Program-made: the position numbers and the translations under genes
Part shown: piece after piece, positions 58,301-64,000 of the stretch
Layout of the letters: every line of letters starts with the position of its first letter
Numbering within the stretch: position 1 is the stretch's first letter
DNA from: Gerris lacustris
Taxonomy: Eukaryota > Arthropoda > Insecta > Hemiptera > Gerridae
NCBI GenBank assembly: GCA_951217055.1
Contig: OX578276.1
Span: forward strand, 155,757,223-155,821,222
DNA: 64,000 bases
Direction of reading: 5' to 3'
Notes under the pieces: model-generated
The model's database searches: none
Told to the model about the DNA's origin: nothing
The model's input: only the letters and a program-made list of their open reading frames with translations

Positions 58301-60953
58301 AGAGTCAAGTGCGCTAACCTAAATTTATTGTTATCAATTATCTTAAATTTATTGTTATCAAAATTTCGGTTACTAGTTTTCTCCAGGGAAAACGACTTAT
58401 TTGGTTGAATTCATATCTAAATAGACTACGTTTTAGAATTATTATCAATATCATCAGAACTTTCTTTGAGTAGTGTTGTTTCAACGCTAAATGCGATTTC
58501 TACTTCATATGTGCGCCAAATTTCATTGAATTGGCCCAGTAGTTTAGGCTCTACGACACTGATCATATTATAGACTACAGACGACTGGCAACAAACACGA
58601 GTACAGTAAGTTACTGTCAGTAACCACTTTTTGGACTCTGTGAATCTTAAAATCTTTCAAAATTAAAATTTGGGATAACACAATACTTAATCAATATATC
58701 TGCTTACTAAATTTATAAGTAATAGGAAAGTAAAACTGCAACTGGTTGAACCGACTTAGCCGGCAGTTGATTTACTTAAACTTAAAAATCTTTCACCTAG
58801 ACCAGTCTTGAATCACAAACTTCGTTACATTCAATTTCGTTTCATCCAAGCCAATTTACTCTACCACGCCTTAAGAAGTTTTCTTCACTTCAAAAAGTCT
58901 GAAGAAGTAATATCAGAGCAAAGAATTAAGATGTAATATCAAATATTCACTTTAAATAGGTATTAAAAATGTTGGCTGTTTTGAGCATGCTCTTGAAATT
59001 TTAATTGATAATTAATAAATAATCAGTATTAGTACAGGAAAAATAGGGTTTTAATAAACAGGTCAAGTGTGTGCTAGTGAGCACACAGCGAGGGTCCGTA
59101 GGCCACACTGTATAGTTTAAGTAGTACCCTATTGATGGTCTTTTTTAAAATGCTAAAAAGCTTACTTTGAACTATCCTATGGGTCTGATATTCTCAAAAC
59201 ACATAAACATACTTCTGATAAAGTATTATTTTGCCACAGAACTGGACTACAACCATATAAATACATCGAAAAGACCATAGTTATAATAAAACGTATTTTG
59301 TCAATAAAAAATAAAATAATATTTTTTTCGAAATTTCCAAAAAGTGGTATCTTTACTTTTGGTCGAAGAATGTTCAGGGATTTTTAAGATTTTTTGCACT
59401 TCACATAAGTGAGATAGAGGGGGGGGGGGGACACGTTTCACACCCACTTCAAACTTGCCTGCGCTCGCCCTATCAAAGTTATAACCAAGAATTATATATT
59501 TTTGTAATCAGCTCGACGTACCCTTTCATATGATACCCCTCACGGTGTCGAAAAAAATTTAAAAAAAATTACCCTTAAGTTTTTTTACCCTAATTTTTTT
59601 TTGAAAAATATTTTTTTTAAGTCGCTATATTTTTAAAATATTTGTGGGCAGGTACAAGACACATACATGCCAAATTTCAAAGTGATCGGACGAAAGGTGT
59701 AGCCGTGAGAGCACGCGAGAGGACGGACTGACAGACATACGCAGGAAAATATAAGGGTCCTTGGTTTTGCCTACGGACCCTAAAAATGACAAAATTTGTA
59801 CATTCATGAAACTTTGCTCATGCCTTCATATTGGCAGTGGAAATGAAAATCTGCAGAGTCCGTCAAAATTTAGGGGGTGGAAGGGTGGATTTTTTGTTTT
59901 TTACCTCATATCTCGAAAAGTATTGACATTAGGCGAATTATGGTGATTTACAAATTTGTTCTTCATTAAATTTCCAATAAAAATAGTCCTTTAACATTTT
60001 TTTTTTTAGCTCCAGCCGTTTTCGAGTTACAAGCGCTCAAAATTAGGTAATATAATTTCAAGATAAAAATAACTTTTTATATACTACGTTTTTAAATTTA
60101 AACCACTTTAGTCCAGTCAAATTAGGATATAACTTTGCAAAAAATCCGAAAGTTTTGAAAAGCGGCTTAAAATGTTCGTGAGACTTTCCGGTCTAACATA
60201 CTAAAAGTCCCCGAGAGAGGGAGGGGGGAACTCGCCCCCAGAGGGGGGGGGGAATGGTGCTTTTTTGCTTTTTACCAAATATCTCAAAAAGTATTGGCAT
60301 TAGGTCAATTATGATTATGTACAAATTTGTTTTTCATTAAATTTCCAATAAAAATGAACTTTTCATTTTTTTCCCCCCTAATCCTACTTTATTTTATATT
60401 ACCTAATTTTGAGCGCTTGTAACTCGAAAACGGCTGGAGCTAAAAAACAAAAAAAAATGTTAAAGGACTATTTTTATTGGAAATTTAATGAAGAACAAAT
60501 TTGTAAATAACCATAATTCGCCTAATGTCAATACTTTTCGAGATATGAGGTAAAAAACAAAAAATCAACCCTTCTCTGAGGGGGGGGGGGGGGGGGGGGA
60601 GGGTTGCACCCCCCAAATTTTGAAGGACTGCAGATTTTCATTTCCACTGGCAATATGAAGTTATGTGCAAAGTTTCATGAATGTTCAAATTTTGTCATTT
60701 ATTTAGTGCATTTTGGGTCTATTTTACCTGTACTATATTAATGGTATGAATTTGTTTGTTCTTGCAGCTCAGCACTGTCAGATCTTGGAGTGCTTGATGA
60801 CTCTGAAGCACAACTTAGTGAAGGACATGCTGTGCGTCATTGCTCACGGAACTACTTCAGCACGAGTGTCAGCTGCGAAGCTTCTCTTCTACTACTGGCC
60901 TACGTTCAACGCTAATCTCTTCGAAAGAAAGGGATTACCACCCAAATTTGCAA
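28716..60953 (+). CDS. Protein unc-79 homolog, N-terminal 250 residues (six exons, partial)
   Basis: UNC79 is a very large, mostly helical-repeat protein that with UNC80 supports the NALCN sodium-leak channel (narrow abdomen in flies) in neurons, setting resting excitability and rhythmic behaviour. The six exons below join without any frame conflict. The start aligns gap-free with the vertebrate N-terminus: MGTRAAAF then AAKIRNLHDYH, PAPSGLDIANTIKYFSQTLL, YPSLDYKGLYNALQDLVDV, MPFLDHDMIDTLPYLTASTI and HCQILECLM..KHNLVKDML are conserved blocks. All introns are GT-AG and all interrupt the first base of a codon (phase 1). Intron sizes are 21.6, 1.8, 1.5, 3.2 and 3.4 kb, then open beyond 60953. 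Well over 2,000 residues remain outside the window. Confidence 0.93.
29903..30104. repeat. 200-bp near-perfect palindrome with tRNA-like T-arm
   Basis: Arms of about 97 bp are nearly identical inverted copies with the turn at about 30003. Each outer arm carries gtggggttcgattccccgcc, a perfect T-stem/T-loop and pol III box B. It probably arose from a tRNA-related SINE duplicated head to head. Confidence 0.9.
30105..30544. other. unc79 intron 1, no feature
   Basis: AT-rich intronic DNA without a recognised element. Confidence 0.4.
30545..31257 (-). mobile_element. Helentron-like family C copy
   Basis: Reverse-oriented: the 5' end lies at 31257 (minus strand gagtttcgttggtaaaacca), followed by the tctgtctatcactctatacg-type patch. 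Interior modules gaattatccgccattttg and cttcaatacctttcatttga recur twice. Further copies lie at 51185-51598 and 62905-63600. Confidence 0.65.
31258..32860. other. unc79 intron 1: AT-rich, one hairpin fragment and a poly-C run
   Basis: A family H hairpin fragment (ttttcctcactatatagtag) lies near 31666, and a run of 20 C is at 32114-32133. No gene. Confidence 0.4.
33045..34830. repeat. Long inverted repeat flanking 1.3 kb
   Basis: The left arm 33045-33290 and right arm about 34595-34830 are diverged inverted copies sharing cattttcatgtttaggct, ggagttagaaaggtata, gtctccagctgt and aagaaagtcgaaaag. Degenerate repeats of caacaaaattttacattg type lie between the arms. Two AT-rich frames (33370-33657, 33729-34040) have no recognised domain. 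Confidence 0.65.
34185..34467 (+). mobile_element. LTR 3' end with primer-binding site
   Basis: A segment ending ...tttattgtaaca (34447) is followed after two bases by TGGCGCCCAACGTGGGGC (34450-34467), the typical primer-binding site next to the 5' LTR of Gypsy-type retrotransposons. The LTR start is approximate (tgggggactc near 34188). No gag-pol follows within 1 kb, so this is a remnant. Confidence 0.65.
35318..35630 (-). mobile_element. Degenerate Helentron-like family A copy
   Basis: The reverse 3' hairpin tctgccaattagtgtggtgg is followed by decayed internal phrases (gtaaataaagaaatg, gggcgcagaaagt). Confidence 0.5.
35800..35995 (+). mobile_element. Helitron-like family I-type 5' end
   Basis: Begins tctatatatataaaattaaa with tgtatgtgtgtctgtcgc downstream, like 21319. 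Confidence 0.45.
36250..36312 (+). mobile_element. Helentron-like family A 3' terminus
   Basis: gatgcgaggaagctatgtgc followed by the cacactaattggca hairpin part and a T-rich end; the 5' portion is absent. Confidence 0.65.
36413..36600 (+). mobile_element. Helentron-like family H, 5' fragment
   Basis: The terminal hairpin tacttttcctcac...aggaaaagtattg is followed by gttttgggtgtttttaagac and a gacgacagtctgtctgtgt patch; shared with 50653-50830. Confidence 0.6.
36823..38307. mobile_element. Harbinger-type element Q with nested palindromes
   Basis: Ends GGGTGCGTTCGGAATTACT and AGTGATTCCGACCGCACCC are inverted and flanked by TTA on both sides (36820-36822, 38308-38310), a PIF/Harbinger-type TWA duplication. 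Within it lie two palindrome-like pieces with gcgcatgcccagtct (around 37640-37770 and 38085-38250) and a foldback at 37834-38042. A related fragment is at 43551-44150. No transposase. Confidence 0.65.
37834..38042. repeat. Foldback MITE nested in element Q
   Basis: Ends aaaaagtgaccctatgg and catggggtcactttt are inverted. Inside them, caaattaccttctt and aagaggaaggtaatttg pair as well, with aacaggttata and tataacc. Confidence 0.75.
38365..38452. repeat. 18-bp tandem (ccttaaccttaaccaaat)n
   Basis: About five units based on ccttaa, directly upstream of the Jockey-type fragment. The hexamer resembles but does not equal the insect telomere repeat CCTAA. Confidence 0.85.
38453..39150 (+). pseudogene. 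5'-truncated Jockey-type retrotransposon (RT C-terminus and poly-A)
   Basis: It encodes NKVLIYNTIIKPIWTYGIEL, then WGCTKPSN and QSLQSKILRKIDDA, DLKVPFVRDLAISRYKSFH, the conserved C-terminal region after the RT of Jockey-clade elements. One frameshift near 38850 precedes the usual RRLRRQWPRDLLD end at about 38895-38935. A 3' UTR and an A-tract at about 39129-39150 complete the 3' end. 5' truncation is normal for target-primed integration. Confidence 0.88.
39151..39837. other. unc79 intron 1, no feature
   Basis: AT-rich DNA with no recognised element. Confidence 0.4.
39838..39965 (+). mobile_element. Helentron-like family A 5' fragment
   Basis: Starts tgcttccgagcttgatgaag with the hairpin, truncated after about 130 bp. 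Confidence 0.7.
40161..41582 (-). mobile_element. Helentron-like family B, copy 3, with 660-bp insertion
   Basis: The ends match family B (left plus-strand taaacaggtcaagtatgtgc, right ttttgcctacggaccctaaa). Relative to the copy at 59054 it carries an extra segment at about 40440-41095. Confidence 0.8.
40500..40640. repeat. Four serial CCCGAGGCGAAGCCGAGGG hairpins
   Basis: Units at about 40499, 40535, 40576 and 40608: cctgaggcatagccgaagg, cccgaggcgaagccgaggg (twice) and cccgaggcgtagccgaggg. Each folds by CCC..GGC with GCC..GGG, and the bases flanking each unit are also paired. They lie in the insertion inside Helentron B copy 3. Confidence 0.8.
41583..42365. other. unc79 intron 1: no gene; one repeat-like patch
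   Basis: AT-rich. From 42200 to 42356 it carries the phrase accaaatttcaaatctctag and acgcacggacggacaggcga, similar in style to the internal part of Helentron-like families. Confidence 0.4.
42366..42622. repeat. 260-bp foldback
   Basis: Arms of about 110 bp: ccgtcgatacttgcttgatc ... cgagtctacatg against catgtagactcg ... aagcaagtatcgacgg, with cggtttcggctaaacgccat in both arms. Few mismatches. Confidence 0.88.
42866..42994. mobile_element. hAT-type MITE with perfect target duplication
   Basis: 129 bp; ends CAGGATCGGACTGGG and, inverted, CAGGGTCGGACTGGC. Flanked by exact 8-bp AGTAAAAG (42858-42865, 42995-43002). The GC-rich interior contrasts with its surroundings. Confidence 0.92.
43306..43390. 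repeat. (TAA)n microsatellite
   Basis: Long aataataat run with minor interruptions. Confidence 0.95.
43606..44011. mobile_element. Harbinger-type MITE nested in element Q
   Basis: 406 bp with ends AGCCAGGTTTACACGGG and CCCGTGTAAACCCAACT, flanked by TAA (43603-43605, 44012-44014). The interior is rich in tactctactctac repeats. Confidence 0.82.
43979..44108. repeat. 68-bp tandem duplication across the MITE end
   Basis: The sequence from tctcctgttaactctacccg to ttgctcctgtttcc occurs at 43979 and again at 44047, so the right MITE terminus and its flank are duplicated. Confidence 0.9.
44640..45235 (+). mobile_element. Helentron-like family A copy
   Basis: 5' tgcttccaagcttactgaag hairpin and 3' gatgcgagtaagctatgtgc with the cacgctaattgg end. 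No coding capacity. Confidence 0.75.
46104..46396. mobile_element. Harbinger-type MITE
   Basis: 293 bp; left TGCCTTGTCCACACTAGTAG and right ctactagtgtggactaggct are inverted. TAA flanks both sides (46101-46103, 46397-46399). Internal repeats of gtctaga/gacat type. Confidence 0.85.
46731..47204 (-). pseudogene. Non-LTR retrotransposon RNase H / C-terminal region
   Basis: The minus-strand frame contains LTRHCRLNRHLHLSGLAESP then VCRLSEEKDETPSHRISSCH and ALTRRRWKIFG, matching the conserved tail after the RNase H domain in Jockey/R1-type elements (HC.LN.HL....ES..CR.C.E..ET..H....C.AL...R). One zinc-ligand-like Cys is replaced (CRLS). The RT is absent here. Confidence 0.75.
47205..49015. other. 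unc79 intron 1, no gene
   Basis: No recognised element or coding signal in this AT-rich stretch. Confidence 0.4.
49018..49090 (-). repeat. Possible tRNA-like SINE head
   Basis: Minus strand: gggagcttattgctaccgtc ... gatcttgtttcgaatccggc, with a box B-like core. Confidence 0.35.
49130..49640 (+). mobile_element. SINE-headed repeat P, copy 2 (MITE-free)
   Basis: Inverted relative to copy 1. Body repeats gggtatcctatggat (three to four times), then a shared stretch, then the tRNA-like segment cttagcaaagtgaatagagc ... gagttcagatctt at 49565-49635. It provides the empty site for the MITE at 17366. Confidence 0.75.
50327..50446 (+). CDS. unc79 coding exon 2
   Basis: Acceptor ttttttag at 50326; 120 bp encoding (F)AAKIRNLHDYHLRLLHNVV, then PAPSGLDIANTIKYFSQTLL and the first base of Ser. 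Donor GTAAGT at 50447. This is among the most conserved blocks of the family. Enters and leaves in phase 1. Confidence 0.95.
50653..50830 (+). mobile_element. Helentron-like family H, 5' fragment
   Basis: Hairpin tacttttcctcactg...taggaaaagtattg, gttttgggtgtttttaagac, then a (GT)-rich patch. Confidence 0.6.
51185..51598 (-). mobile_element. Helentron-like family C copy
   Basis: Reverse oriented; 5' end gggtttcgttggcaaaacca near 51598, with modules gaattatctgccattttg and ttaaacactttccacaagtg. Lies in unc79 intron 2. Confidence 0.65.
51820..52235. repeat. Family C/G composite repeat
   Basis: tacctttcatttgatacccc, then taataacaaaaagataaatt and cataaggtatgttagcgtga ending in a long G run. It stops about 30 bp before unc79 exon 3. 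Confidence 0.6.
52266..52427 (+). CDS. unc79 coding exon 3
   Basis: Acceptor gaatgtgcag; 162 bp encoding (S)VLKDVPSSPLEMIKYPDKD, then SARLALYPSLDYKGLYNALQ and DLVDVAAFLQNGRQ. Donor GTAATC at 52428, weaker than the others. Phase 1 both ends. Confidence 0.95.
53137..53699. mobile_element. Foldback MITE family D, copy 2 (unc79 intron 3)
   Basis: 563 bp, ends GTCCAGGAGATAGCGCGC and inverted GTCGAGGAGATAGCGTGC, flanked by TA. It ends 215 bp upstream of exon 4. Confidence 0.92.
53915..54085 (+). CDS. unc79 coding exon 4
   Basis: Acceptor atgttggtag; 171 bp encoding (A)FGEALLQCLGCLMPFLDHD, then MIDTLPYLTASTISVLPRAI and HQEVIHSLRFYILPFTI. Donor GTAAAT at 54086. Phase 1 both ends; helical-repeat content. 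Confidence 0.95.
54190..54655 (-). mobile_element. tRNA-derived SINE copy 2, split by a hAT MITE
   Basis: The body matches 26100-26260 (accgccgacgcaactatgat, agccatataaatcagagcat), and the tRNA-like head on the far side of the insertion (gaggtcgtggttttgattcc) completes it. Confidence 0.7.
54364..54565. mobile_element. hAT-type MITE inside the SINE
   Basis: 202 bp; ends CAGTGGCTTAGCTA and, inverted, CAGTGGCGTAACTA. Flanks GCGAGGGA and GCGAGGAA (7 of 8 identical) are the target duplication. The interior is rich in ggggcccc-type palindromes. Confidence 0.85.
55119..55696. mobile_element. Foldback MITE family D, copy 3 (unc79 intron 4)
   Basis: 578 bp, ends GTCTAGGAGATAGCGTGC and inverted GTCCAGGAGATAGCGTGC, flanked by TA. 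Confidence 0.92.
55697..56405. other. unc79 intron 4, no gene
   Basis: No recognised element apart from A-rich tracts. Confidence 0.4.
56410..56960. mobile_element. Repeat related to the interior of family M, inverted
   Basis: Shares cgttagaacgtaagatatcg and the surrounding phrases with 14600-14730 in reverse, and carries cagacagacagacagac near 56885. Termini not resolved. Confidence 0.5.
57009..57176. mobile_element. Palindromic MITE R
   Basis: 168 bp; ends AAGCCTGGTACAGTCTGCCG and, inverted, AAGTCTCGCCCAGACTGCCG, flanked by TA. It contains gcgcatg motifs. Related palindromes lie near 37640-37770 and 38085-38250. Confidence 0.8.
57281..57370 (+). CDS. unc79 coding exon 5
   Basis: A polypyrimidine run then acceptor aatgacag; 90 bp encoding (T)RCLSEGKESYASQSVPAV, then LMLIFQYSREI. 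Donor GTAAGT at 57371. Phase 1 both ends. Confidence 0.92.
57479..58014. repeat. Foldback element with 90-bp arms (intron 5)
   Basis: Left cttagaataatactatatat ... gccaacttttg...gttgtgtccttaa; right ttaagggacacaac ... agtattattctaag. 536 bp, unique AT-rich centre. Confidence 0.85.
58137..58322 (-). repeat. tRNA-Gln-like SINE
   Basis: Minus strand: ggttagcgcacttgactctg (the anticodon-loop part resembles tRNA-Gln CTG), then gtgagttcgaatcccagcgg (box B). The tail reads ggataacccccgtcctgtaa and gggactaaaacccaaaag. Confidence 0.65.
58790..58885 (-). repeat. tRNA-like SINE copy
   Basis: Minus strand gcgtggtagagtaaattggc ... gtgattcaagactggtctag, as at 15155, with a short internal duplication (cgttacattcaatttcg). 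Confidence 0.5.
59054..59786 (-). mobile_element. Helentron-like family B, most complete copy
   Basis: The 3' end on the plus strand is taaacaggtcaagtgtgtgc with the GTGTGCTAGTGAGCACAC hairpin, then the inverted AGGGTCCGTAGGC motif. The 5' end is gcctacggaccctaaaaa at 59769-59786. About 733 bp with a G12 run. No Rep/helicase coding. Confidence 0.82.
59787..60702. repeat. Foldback element abutting Helentron B and exon 6
   Basis: Arms 59787-60055 and about 60394-60702 are inverted copies (atgacaaaatttgtacattc / gttcaaattttgtcat; gctccagccgttttcgagtt / aactcgaaaacggctggagc). A third partial copy of the arm lies at 60285-60360. Right end 65 bp before exon 6. Contains a G run of about 22 near 60578. 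Confidence 0.88.
60768..60953 (+). CDS. unc79 coding exon 6
   Basis: Acceptor ttcttgcag; 186 bp encoding (T)QHCQILECLMTLKHNLVKD, then MLCVIAHGTTSARVSAAKLL and FYYWPTFNANLFERKGLPPK. Donor GTAAAC at 60954. Phase 1 both ends. The next exon is outside the window. Confidence 0.95.
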
Positions 60954-61094
60954 GTAAACAAACACCCATCTAACATGATTATTTCAAATGTAGCTTCAAC
61001 ATGTTTTATATAATATAGTCATAATCCTCTTATATAAGAATAGGATCAGAAGCTGCGCTAAGAATCGAAAAAGTTTGTGAACCACGGTAAATTA

Positions 61095-61695
61095 TAGCGT
61101 TGGGAACCAATCGATTGAAAACAGTCGACTAAACGATTGTTTTAAAATATTCATTCATTCGGTTGTGGATATCTAGTTTTCATTCGACTGATATCAGTCT
61201 ATAGTTTGGAGTTGTATTAGTTGTAATTCGGACGTGTATATGTGGACGTGTGTATAACGAGTGTCATGCGCCTTCTCACCCCTCCTCCGCTCTGAGCCCT
61301 TCACCGTCGTTCCTTTCCCCTACCCAAAACCAAAAAACATCCGAATGAAACATTCGAATGAAAAATTCGATTGGATTCAGTCTCAGTCTATATATTCTAG
61401 CAGGCTGTAGTTTGGGACGAGTGTCCCACCAACGAGTGTCAATCGCCTTCTCACTCGGGTGAGTGAAAGGCCTCAGCTCTGAGGCCTTTACGGCCTCCAC
61501 CGTACTACTCCTATATAAAAAAAACCATTCGATTGAAACATTCGACTTGCGGGTTCAGTCTCGGTCTATATCTTTATTCGTATATCCTATACCCGCTATG
61601 AGACTGTTTTCAGTCGATTGAATTCAATCGACTGTTTTTTCCCGAATCGACTTATTCATTCGGTTGTTTTTTCTAGTCGGTTGTCCCAACGCTAA
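61095..61695. mobile_element. hAT-type MITE (TAGCGTTGGG ends)
   Basis: Ends TAGCGTTGGGAAC and CCCAACGCTAA; 8-bp flanks GTAAATTA on both sides (61087-61094, 61696-61703). The interior has many cattcgattgaa/tcagtcgattga motifs and a GC-rich patch. No transposase. Confidence 0.85.
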
Positions 61696-61751
61696 GTAAA
61701 TTAAACCAATAATTAAATAAAAATATGTATACCTTCATATATGTTTGCTAT

Positions 61752-62352
61752 TTTGCTTCCGAGCTTACCGAAGGTAACGGAAGCTATGTGATCGTTCTGA
61801 AGAACGAAAATTTTTTAGGTCTCCTATTTCAAAAATTCCAGGACAGAAATCCGTTTCAGACATCAGGGAACATTTTTGGTTCCGTGTCTGTCTGTCGTTC
61901 AATTTTTGCGAACCAAAATATCTTAAAAACTAAACGGTCAATTTGAATGAAATTTGGGTGGTTGGTCATAATTAGCCCATAGTTGGTCCCATATAAGTTT
62001 CAACCTTCTGCGCCTATTTGTTTCTCTTCCACATGCGCACAAACATACATTTGTTATACACCTTTAGCATCAAAAGTACTTATCTGATTTGAATGAAACT
62101 TTAATAGTTTATCGAAAGTAACCCGCAGATAGCCCCAGATTAATTTGAACCGTCTACGCTCTTTAACTTTTGCTAAATTGATATTTTAATTCGTGTAAAA
62201 CATCTATACAATTTTGTCAGATTAAAAAAAACGGGGCGGGGGAATTAATTAAATCAATTTGAAAATAATGACTTGTAAAAGCATAAAATCAATAAAGTAC
62301 GTGGATATAGGATGCGAGGAAGCTAAGTGCCACACCAATTGGCAGTCTATTT
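61752..62352 (+). mobile_element. Helentron-like family A copy
   Basis: 5' tgcttccgagcttaccgaag hairpin; 3' gatgcgaggaagctaagtgc followed by a cacaccaattggca hairpin part and a T-rich end. Full-length by both termini. Confidence 0.8.
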
Positions 62353-62705
62353 TTTAAAGTTTTGCGGCTAAAATTTCACGTAAGCCACCTTCGGTACAAC
62401 AGGAGTTAGCAAGGGCGCCGAGAATCGAAAATGTTTGGGAAATGTTGGGAATGGTAAAGATTTTTTAACTGTTTCATTGCCTATGTTATTGTTCTTACAG
62501 TATATGCATAAGATGGACCGTTATTAGTTTTAAATTTGCAACATTTTACAAAAGACTTCAGGTTTTGCTTTTTACGGTTAAAAAGAAGTGTCTCTTCGTG
62601 GATAATATACCAGAGTTCGACGATAATTTGATTAAAATCTAATCGATTTCAACAAAATTTGGCTTGTGGCTTCGTTTCCTAAATCCTGAGTTCATTGGAG
62701 AGTTT

Positions 62706-62820
62706 TAGGTAGTACCCTATGGATGGTGTTTTTTAACATGCTAAAAAGCTTACTTTGAACTATCCTTTGGGTCTGATATTCTCAAAACACATAACAAACT
62801 TCTGATAATAGTATATTATG
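62706..62820 (-). mobile_element. Helentron-like family B internal fragment
   Basis: ttaacatgctaaaaagctta and gggtctgatattctcaaaac match the interior of 59054-59786; both ends missing. Confidence 0.65.
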
Positions 62821-62904
62821 TTACTAGGCTGTGAAGTGAGTTTTTCAATTATTTATGATTATTTTAAGACGTACAATTTTTTTGTAATATTTTTATTTCT
62901 TTTT

Positions 62905-63545
62905 AAGGGTTTCGTTGGTAAAACCATAAAAAGAACCCCTTATAGTTTCGTTCCTGTGTCTGTCTGTCCGTCCGTCTGTCACTCTGTACGGTTCCAATAA
63001 CTTTTGAATCAAAAGAGATAAAGACATGAAACTTTCCGGTATTAAAGATCGCTTTGACGCGCACACAGGAAAAATATAGCGAACTCAAAATTACCAGCTG
63101 TTCAAATCCAAAATGGCGGATAATTCACGTCACGCGAAATTTTTTTTTTTTTTTAATTTTGAGTGGGGTATCAAAAGAAAGGTATTGAAAAGTAGATTAC
63201 AAAAATATATAACACTTGTGGATAGTGTTTAATTTTCCGCGCCATTTTGTCAAAAAAACATCAACATTTTGCCTTCCCCCCCTCCTAAAACTATATTTCC
63301 GCTGTTAGGTACTGAAAATAAAAAAAAATATGAAAAATGTGCGGTTTGATAGGCCAAAGAAAAAATAAGAATAGCAACTTGGTCGGCTTAACTGGGAATC
63401 CAAGTTGGTGGGCTAATTGCTGTCACGGGGAAAAAAATATTTTTTTAAAATTTTGAGTGAGGTATCAAATGAAAGGTATTGAAGAGTAGATTACAAAAAT
63501 ATATTAGACTTGTGGAAATCGTTTAATTTTCTACGCCATTTTGTC
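62905..63545 (+). mobile_element. Helentron-like family C copy
   Basis: 5' aagggtttcgttggtaaaac, then tgtctgtctgtccgtccgtc and two tandem versions of the ggtatcaaa.gaaaggtattg...ccattttgtcaaaaaac module. Confidence 0.65.
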
Positions 63546-63554
63546 AAAAAACAT

Positions 63555-63594
63555 AAAATACGATTTTGCCGCCTAGGCAGCAAAATCGTATTTT
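63555..63594. repeat. 40-bp palindrome centred on CCTAGG
   Basis: AAAATACGATTTTGC (63555-63569) and GCAAAATCGTATTTT (63580-63594), with only one mismatched pair in the centre. Confidence 0.9.
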
Positions 63595-63774
63595 GCTGCG
63601 TATTGTAAAGTTTTCTAGAAACCTCAGAGAAATTGAACTTCCATGCCTAAAAAAAGTTCAATAATGCGTAATTTTGATGCCGCAAGTAGGAAAATACCTT
63701 TTATCTACGATTGATACGAAATATAAACATTATATCTCTGTTTAGATGCGTAGAAAGTGATTATTTGCGTACTT

Positions 63775-63958
63775 GTATTCATTGCGCATGCGCGTCTCAT
63801 AGTTCTGAAGAATTCCTCTTCTTTACCACGCTAGCGCGGTAAAGAAGAGGAATTCTTCAGCTTTACGCACGATTAGCGAGTTTGTTTACATTTAACAAAA
63901 CTAATTTGCTGTTCTTTTATTAAAGTAACTGTTTATATCGAGTTTTTAGTGAAAAACA
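63775..63958 (+). promoter_or_regulatory. Promoter-like region with NRF-1-type site and 56-bp palindrome
   Basis: TTGCGCATGCGC at 63782 matches the NRF-1/Erect-wing type palindrome. A 56-bp palindrome follows at 63805-63860 (ctgaagaattcctcttcttt ... and its complement, 23-bp arms around acgctagcgc). About 100 bp later an ATG opens. Function is inferred from position only. Confidence 0.4.
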
Positions 63959-64000
63959 ATGAGTGAATCAAGTGACTTTGACGAAAATGTGGAGAATAAT
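63959..64000 (+). CDS. Start of an unidentified reading frame, cut by the window end
   Basis: ATG in fair context (A-C-A before ATG, G after) opens MSESSDFDENVENN, Ser/Asp/Glu-rich. 14 codons are visible. Such acidic starts are common in transposases of several DNA transposon classes and it lies in a repeat-rich intron, so a transposon gene is likelier than a host gene. Not identifiable here. Confidence 0.35.
   Translation, partial: MSESSDFDENVENN

Overview
This window is AT-rich eukaryotic nuclear DNA from an arthropod, most likely an insect; I cannot fix the order. The evidence is two metazoan genes with insect-like character, GT-AG introns up to 21.6 kb, and a dense load of arthropod-type transposons: Tc1/mariner, hAT, Harbinger-type MITEs, MULE with FLYWCH finger, pogo-like, Jockey-type non-LTR, tRNA-derived SINEs, and many rolling-circle Helentron-like repeats resembling those common in Lepidoptera. 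There are no bacterial operons, no CRISPR array and no convincing functional tRNA or rRNA gene.

Two host genes are supported. PWP1 (nucleolar WD-repeat protein, 433 aa, no intron) lies on the minus strand at 6259-7560. The 5' part of unc79 (auxiliary subunit of the NALCN sodium-leak channel complex) is on the plus strand: six coding exons at 28716-28737, 50327-50446, 52266-52427, 53915-54085, 57281-57370 and 60768-60953, giving about 250 residues of a very large protein that continues beyond the window. Every one of these introns interrupts the frame in phase 1. A short reading frame begins at 63959 behind a promoter-like stretch with a 56-bp palindrome and is cut by the window edge.

Layout: 1-5090 minisatellites and TA-flanked MITEs; 5090-8000 PWP1 and flanks; 8000-9700 degenerate Helentron-like and tRNA-like repeats; 9685-13930 a nested transposon pile in which a minus-strand non-LTR reverse transcriptase has been entered by two Helentron-like copies and a MULE, next to a partly duplicated mariner; 14300-18300 a Helentron-like element, an intact-ended hAT, and a SINE-bearing repeat carrying a nested Harbinger-type MITE; 18851-21222 a 2.4-kb inverted repeat; 21220-27300 microsatellites, Helentron-like copies, foldbacks, SINEs; 27370-28740 CpG-rich 5' region of unc79; 28738-64000 unc79 introns packed with foldbacks, a Jockey 3' end, an LTR with primer-binding site, and more MITEs.

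The most interesting observations are (i) dated nested insertions with target-site duplications (TSDs) that restore the interrupted host reading or sequence, (ii) several sequence-unrelated repeat families sharing one Helentron-like end architecture, (iii) large palindromes inside unc79 introns, including two copies of one foldback family flanking exon 4, and (iv) the uniform phase-1 introns of unc79.
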